Source: Desulfurococcales archaeon (GTDB taxonomy: Archaea > Thermoproteota > Thermoprotei_A > Sulfolobales > Desulfurococcaceae). From it: a stretch of DNA of 13,473 nt. Location of the stretch: assembly GCA_026985375.1 (NCBI GenBank), contig JALSQP010000064.1:1-13473 (forward strand), in the 5' to 3' direction. The notes beneath the pieces were generated by a model, which worked only from the letters and a program-made list of their open reading frames with translations, was not told the origin of the DNA and made no database searches. Positions 12,830 to 13,473 of this stretch are shown one piece after another; the stretch's first letter is position 1; every line of letters begins with the position of its first letter. A program made the translations under genes and the position numbers.

Positions 12830-13473
12830 TTATGTATGTGAAAATATTGCTACAATTTTGTCCTCATTGATAGAATCTATTCTAGCAAACCCAATCCTAT
12901 ATAGCTGTATGTGATTCCCTGGTTTTTCTCTGTCAATAATGTTTTTCTCTACAAGCATGTAGCTTCTCCTTATCTTCATAGCCTCAGGTATGACTAGCTC
13001 TAGGTTGGTGCTCTCGGCCAGTAATACCCATTGAATGATCGGTGCTCGTAGCTTCTTTGCATCTTCATGTGATAAGCTATGTAAATTCAATACAGCGATA
13101 ATTTGATCTTCTGTGATTTCTATATTTTCTAGAACGAAATTACCAAGTCCCATCAGTCTCACTATTTTCTTATTAATGAATAGTTTGAGATCATTACCTG
13201 AAAATGCTACTGTGGAATTTGGTTTAATGATATATTCGTGATAATCGTTTTTATTAAGAAGACGTGGAATTCTAGCTTTTATATTGGTGGAGAAGCCCTT
13301 AAGTATGGCGTATACTGGTTTTTCGACACTCATGTATCTTGTAGCAATGGGATCAATTATTGACCTATTAATTGAGGCTAAATTCACATAGCTTATATGT
13401 GCATCTATCGCTTTCGTTCCTACATCTTTTATAATTTCCCATAATGCCTCTTTAACTATTCCTCTTTTTCGAA
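12830..13473 (-). CDS. gltX: Glutamyl-tRNA synthetase, C-terminal part, cut by window edge
   Basis: C-terminal 213 residues of an archaeal class Ib glutamyl-tRNA synthetase (the GlnRS-like, nondiscriminating type). The frame stays open to the right edge: before the GTG at 13385-13387, which could be mistaken for a start, it reads KEALWEIIKDVGTKAIDAHI and then SYVNLASINRSIIDPIA, the conserved segment where the catalytic part joins the anticodon-binding beta-barrels. The rest (YRIGFARIDSINEDKIVAIF at the end) is the distal barrel. The HIGH and KMSKS motifs lie outside the window. The stop TAA at 12830-12832 is 76 bases before rpl7ae. Confidence 0.92.
   Translation of the reverse strand, partial: RKRGIVKEALWEIIKDVGTKAIDAHISYVNLASINRSIIDPIATRYMSVEKPVYAILKGFSTNIKARIPRLLNKNDYHEYIIKPNSTVAFSGNDLKLFINKKIVRLMGLGNFVLENIEITEDQIIAVLNLHSLSHEDAKKLRAPIIQWVLLAESTNLELVIPEAMKIRRSYMLVEKNIIDREKPGNHIQLYRIGFARIDSINEDKIVAIFSHT

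Noticed and set aside
13385..13387. GTG as the start of a small 185-residue protein
   Set aside because: The frame is open upstream to the window edge and encodes conserved glutamyl-tRNA synthetase sequence, so the GTG is an internal valine codon.
1..13473. Mobile elements, CRISPR arrays, inteins, tRNA or rRNA genes
   Set aside because: I found no transposase-like frames, no spaced repeats, no interrupted conserved proteins and no tRNA-like cloverleaf in the gaps.

Overview
This window is a dense block of archaeal information-processing genes. The set is archaea-specific: aIF2 gamma, aIF5B-type IF-2, S3Ae, S6e, S24e, S27ae, S28e, L7Ae, L24e, RpoE1, Spt4 and KEOPS. Promoters are TATA-type (A/T-rich boxes about 25 bases before the likely transcript start) and the ribosome-binding motifs are GGTGA-like. 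Low G+C, kae1 and bud32 as separate genes, and a degenerate Cdc45/RecJ-like gene beside rps15 all suggest a hyperthermophilic crenarchaeon (Thermoproteota), possibly of the Desulfurococcales. The lineage is inferred; I cannot name a species. I saw no mobile element, CRISPR array, rRNA, tRNA, intein or prophage.

Layout, left to right. From position 1 to 9110 every gene is on the minus strand. In transcription order from the right they are rps6e, aIF2 gamma, an Fcf1-like PIN nuclease, RNA polymerase subunit RpoE1, Spt4, GTP-dependent dephospho-CoA kinase, rps24e, rps27ae, kae1, bud32, XTP/dITP diphosphatase, rps15, the Cdc45/RecJ-like gene, pcc1 and rps3ae (cut by the left edge). Many neighbours overlap or lie within 15 bases, so this is probably several tightly packed operons. 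Internal promoters are visible before rps3ae, the Cdc45-like gene, rpoE1 and aIF2 gamma. At 9111-9248 a divergent promoter region separates rps6e from infB on the plus strand. Then follow ndk (minus, tail to tail with infB with 4 bases between the stop codons), rpl24e (minus), rps28e (plus), rpl7ae (minus) and the C-terminal part of glutamyl-tRNA synthetase (minus, cut by the right edge). No gene-free stretch exceeds about 145 bases.

How the genes fit together. Translation initiation is represented by aIF2 gamma and IF-2, the ribosome by eight proteins, tRNA charging by GluRS, tRNA t6A modification by three KEOPS subunits (Kae1, Bud32, Pcc1), transcription by RpoE1 and Spt4, and replication by the Cdc45-like protein. 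NDK, XTP/dITP diphosphatase and dephospho-CoA kinase connect this to nucleotide and coenzyme supply. Nothing here is clearly an undescribed system. The points most worth a second look are a hairpin over the rps6e ribosome-binding site, a possible L7Ae autoregulatory kink-turn, a half-lost zinc knuckle in aIF2 gamma, heavy use of TTG start codons, a strong inverted repeat before kae1, and a conserved gene cluster whose members point in different directions.
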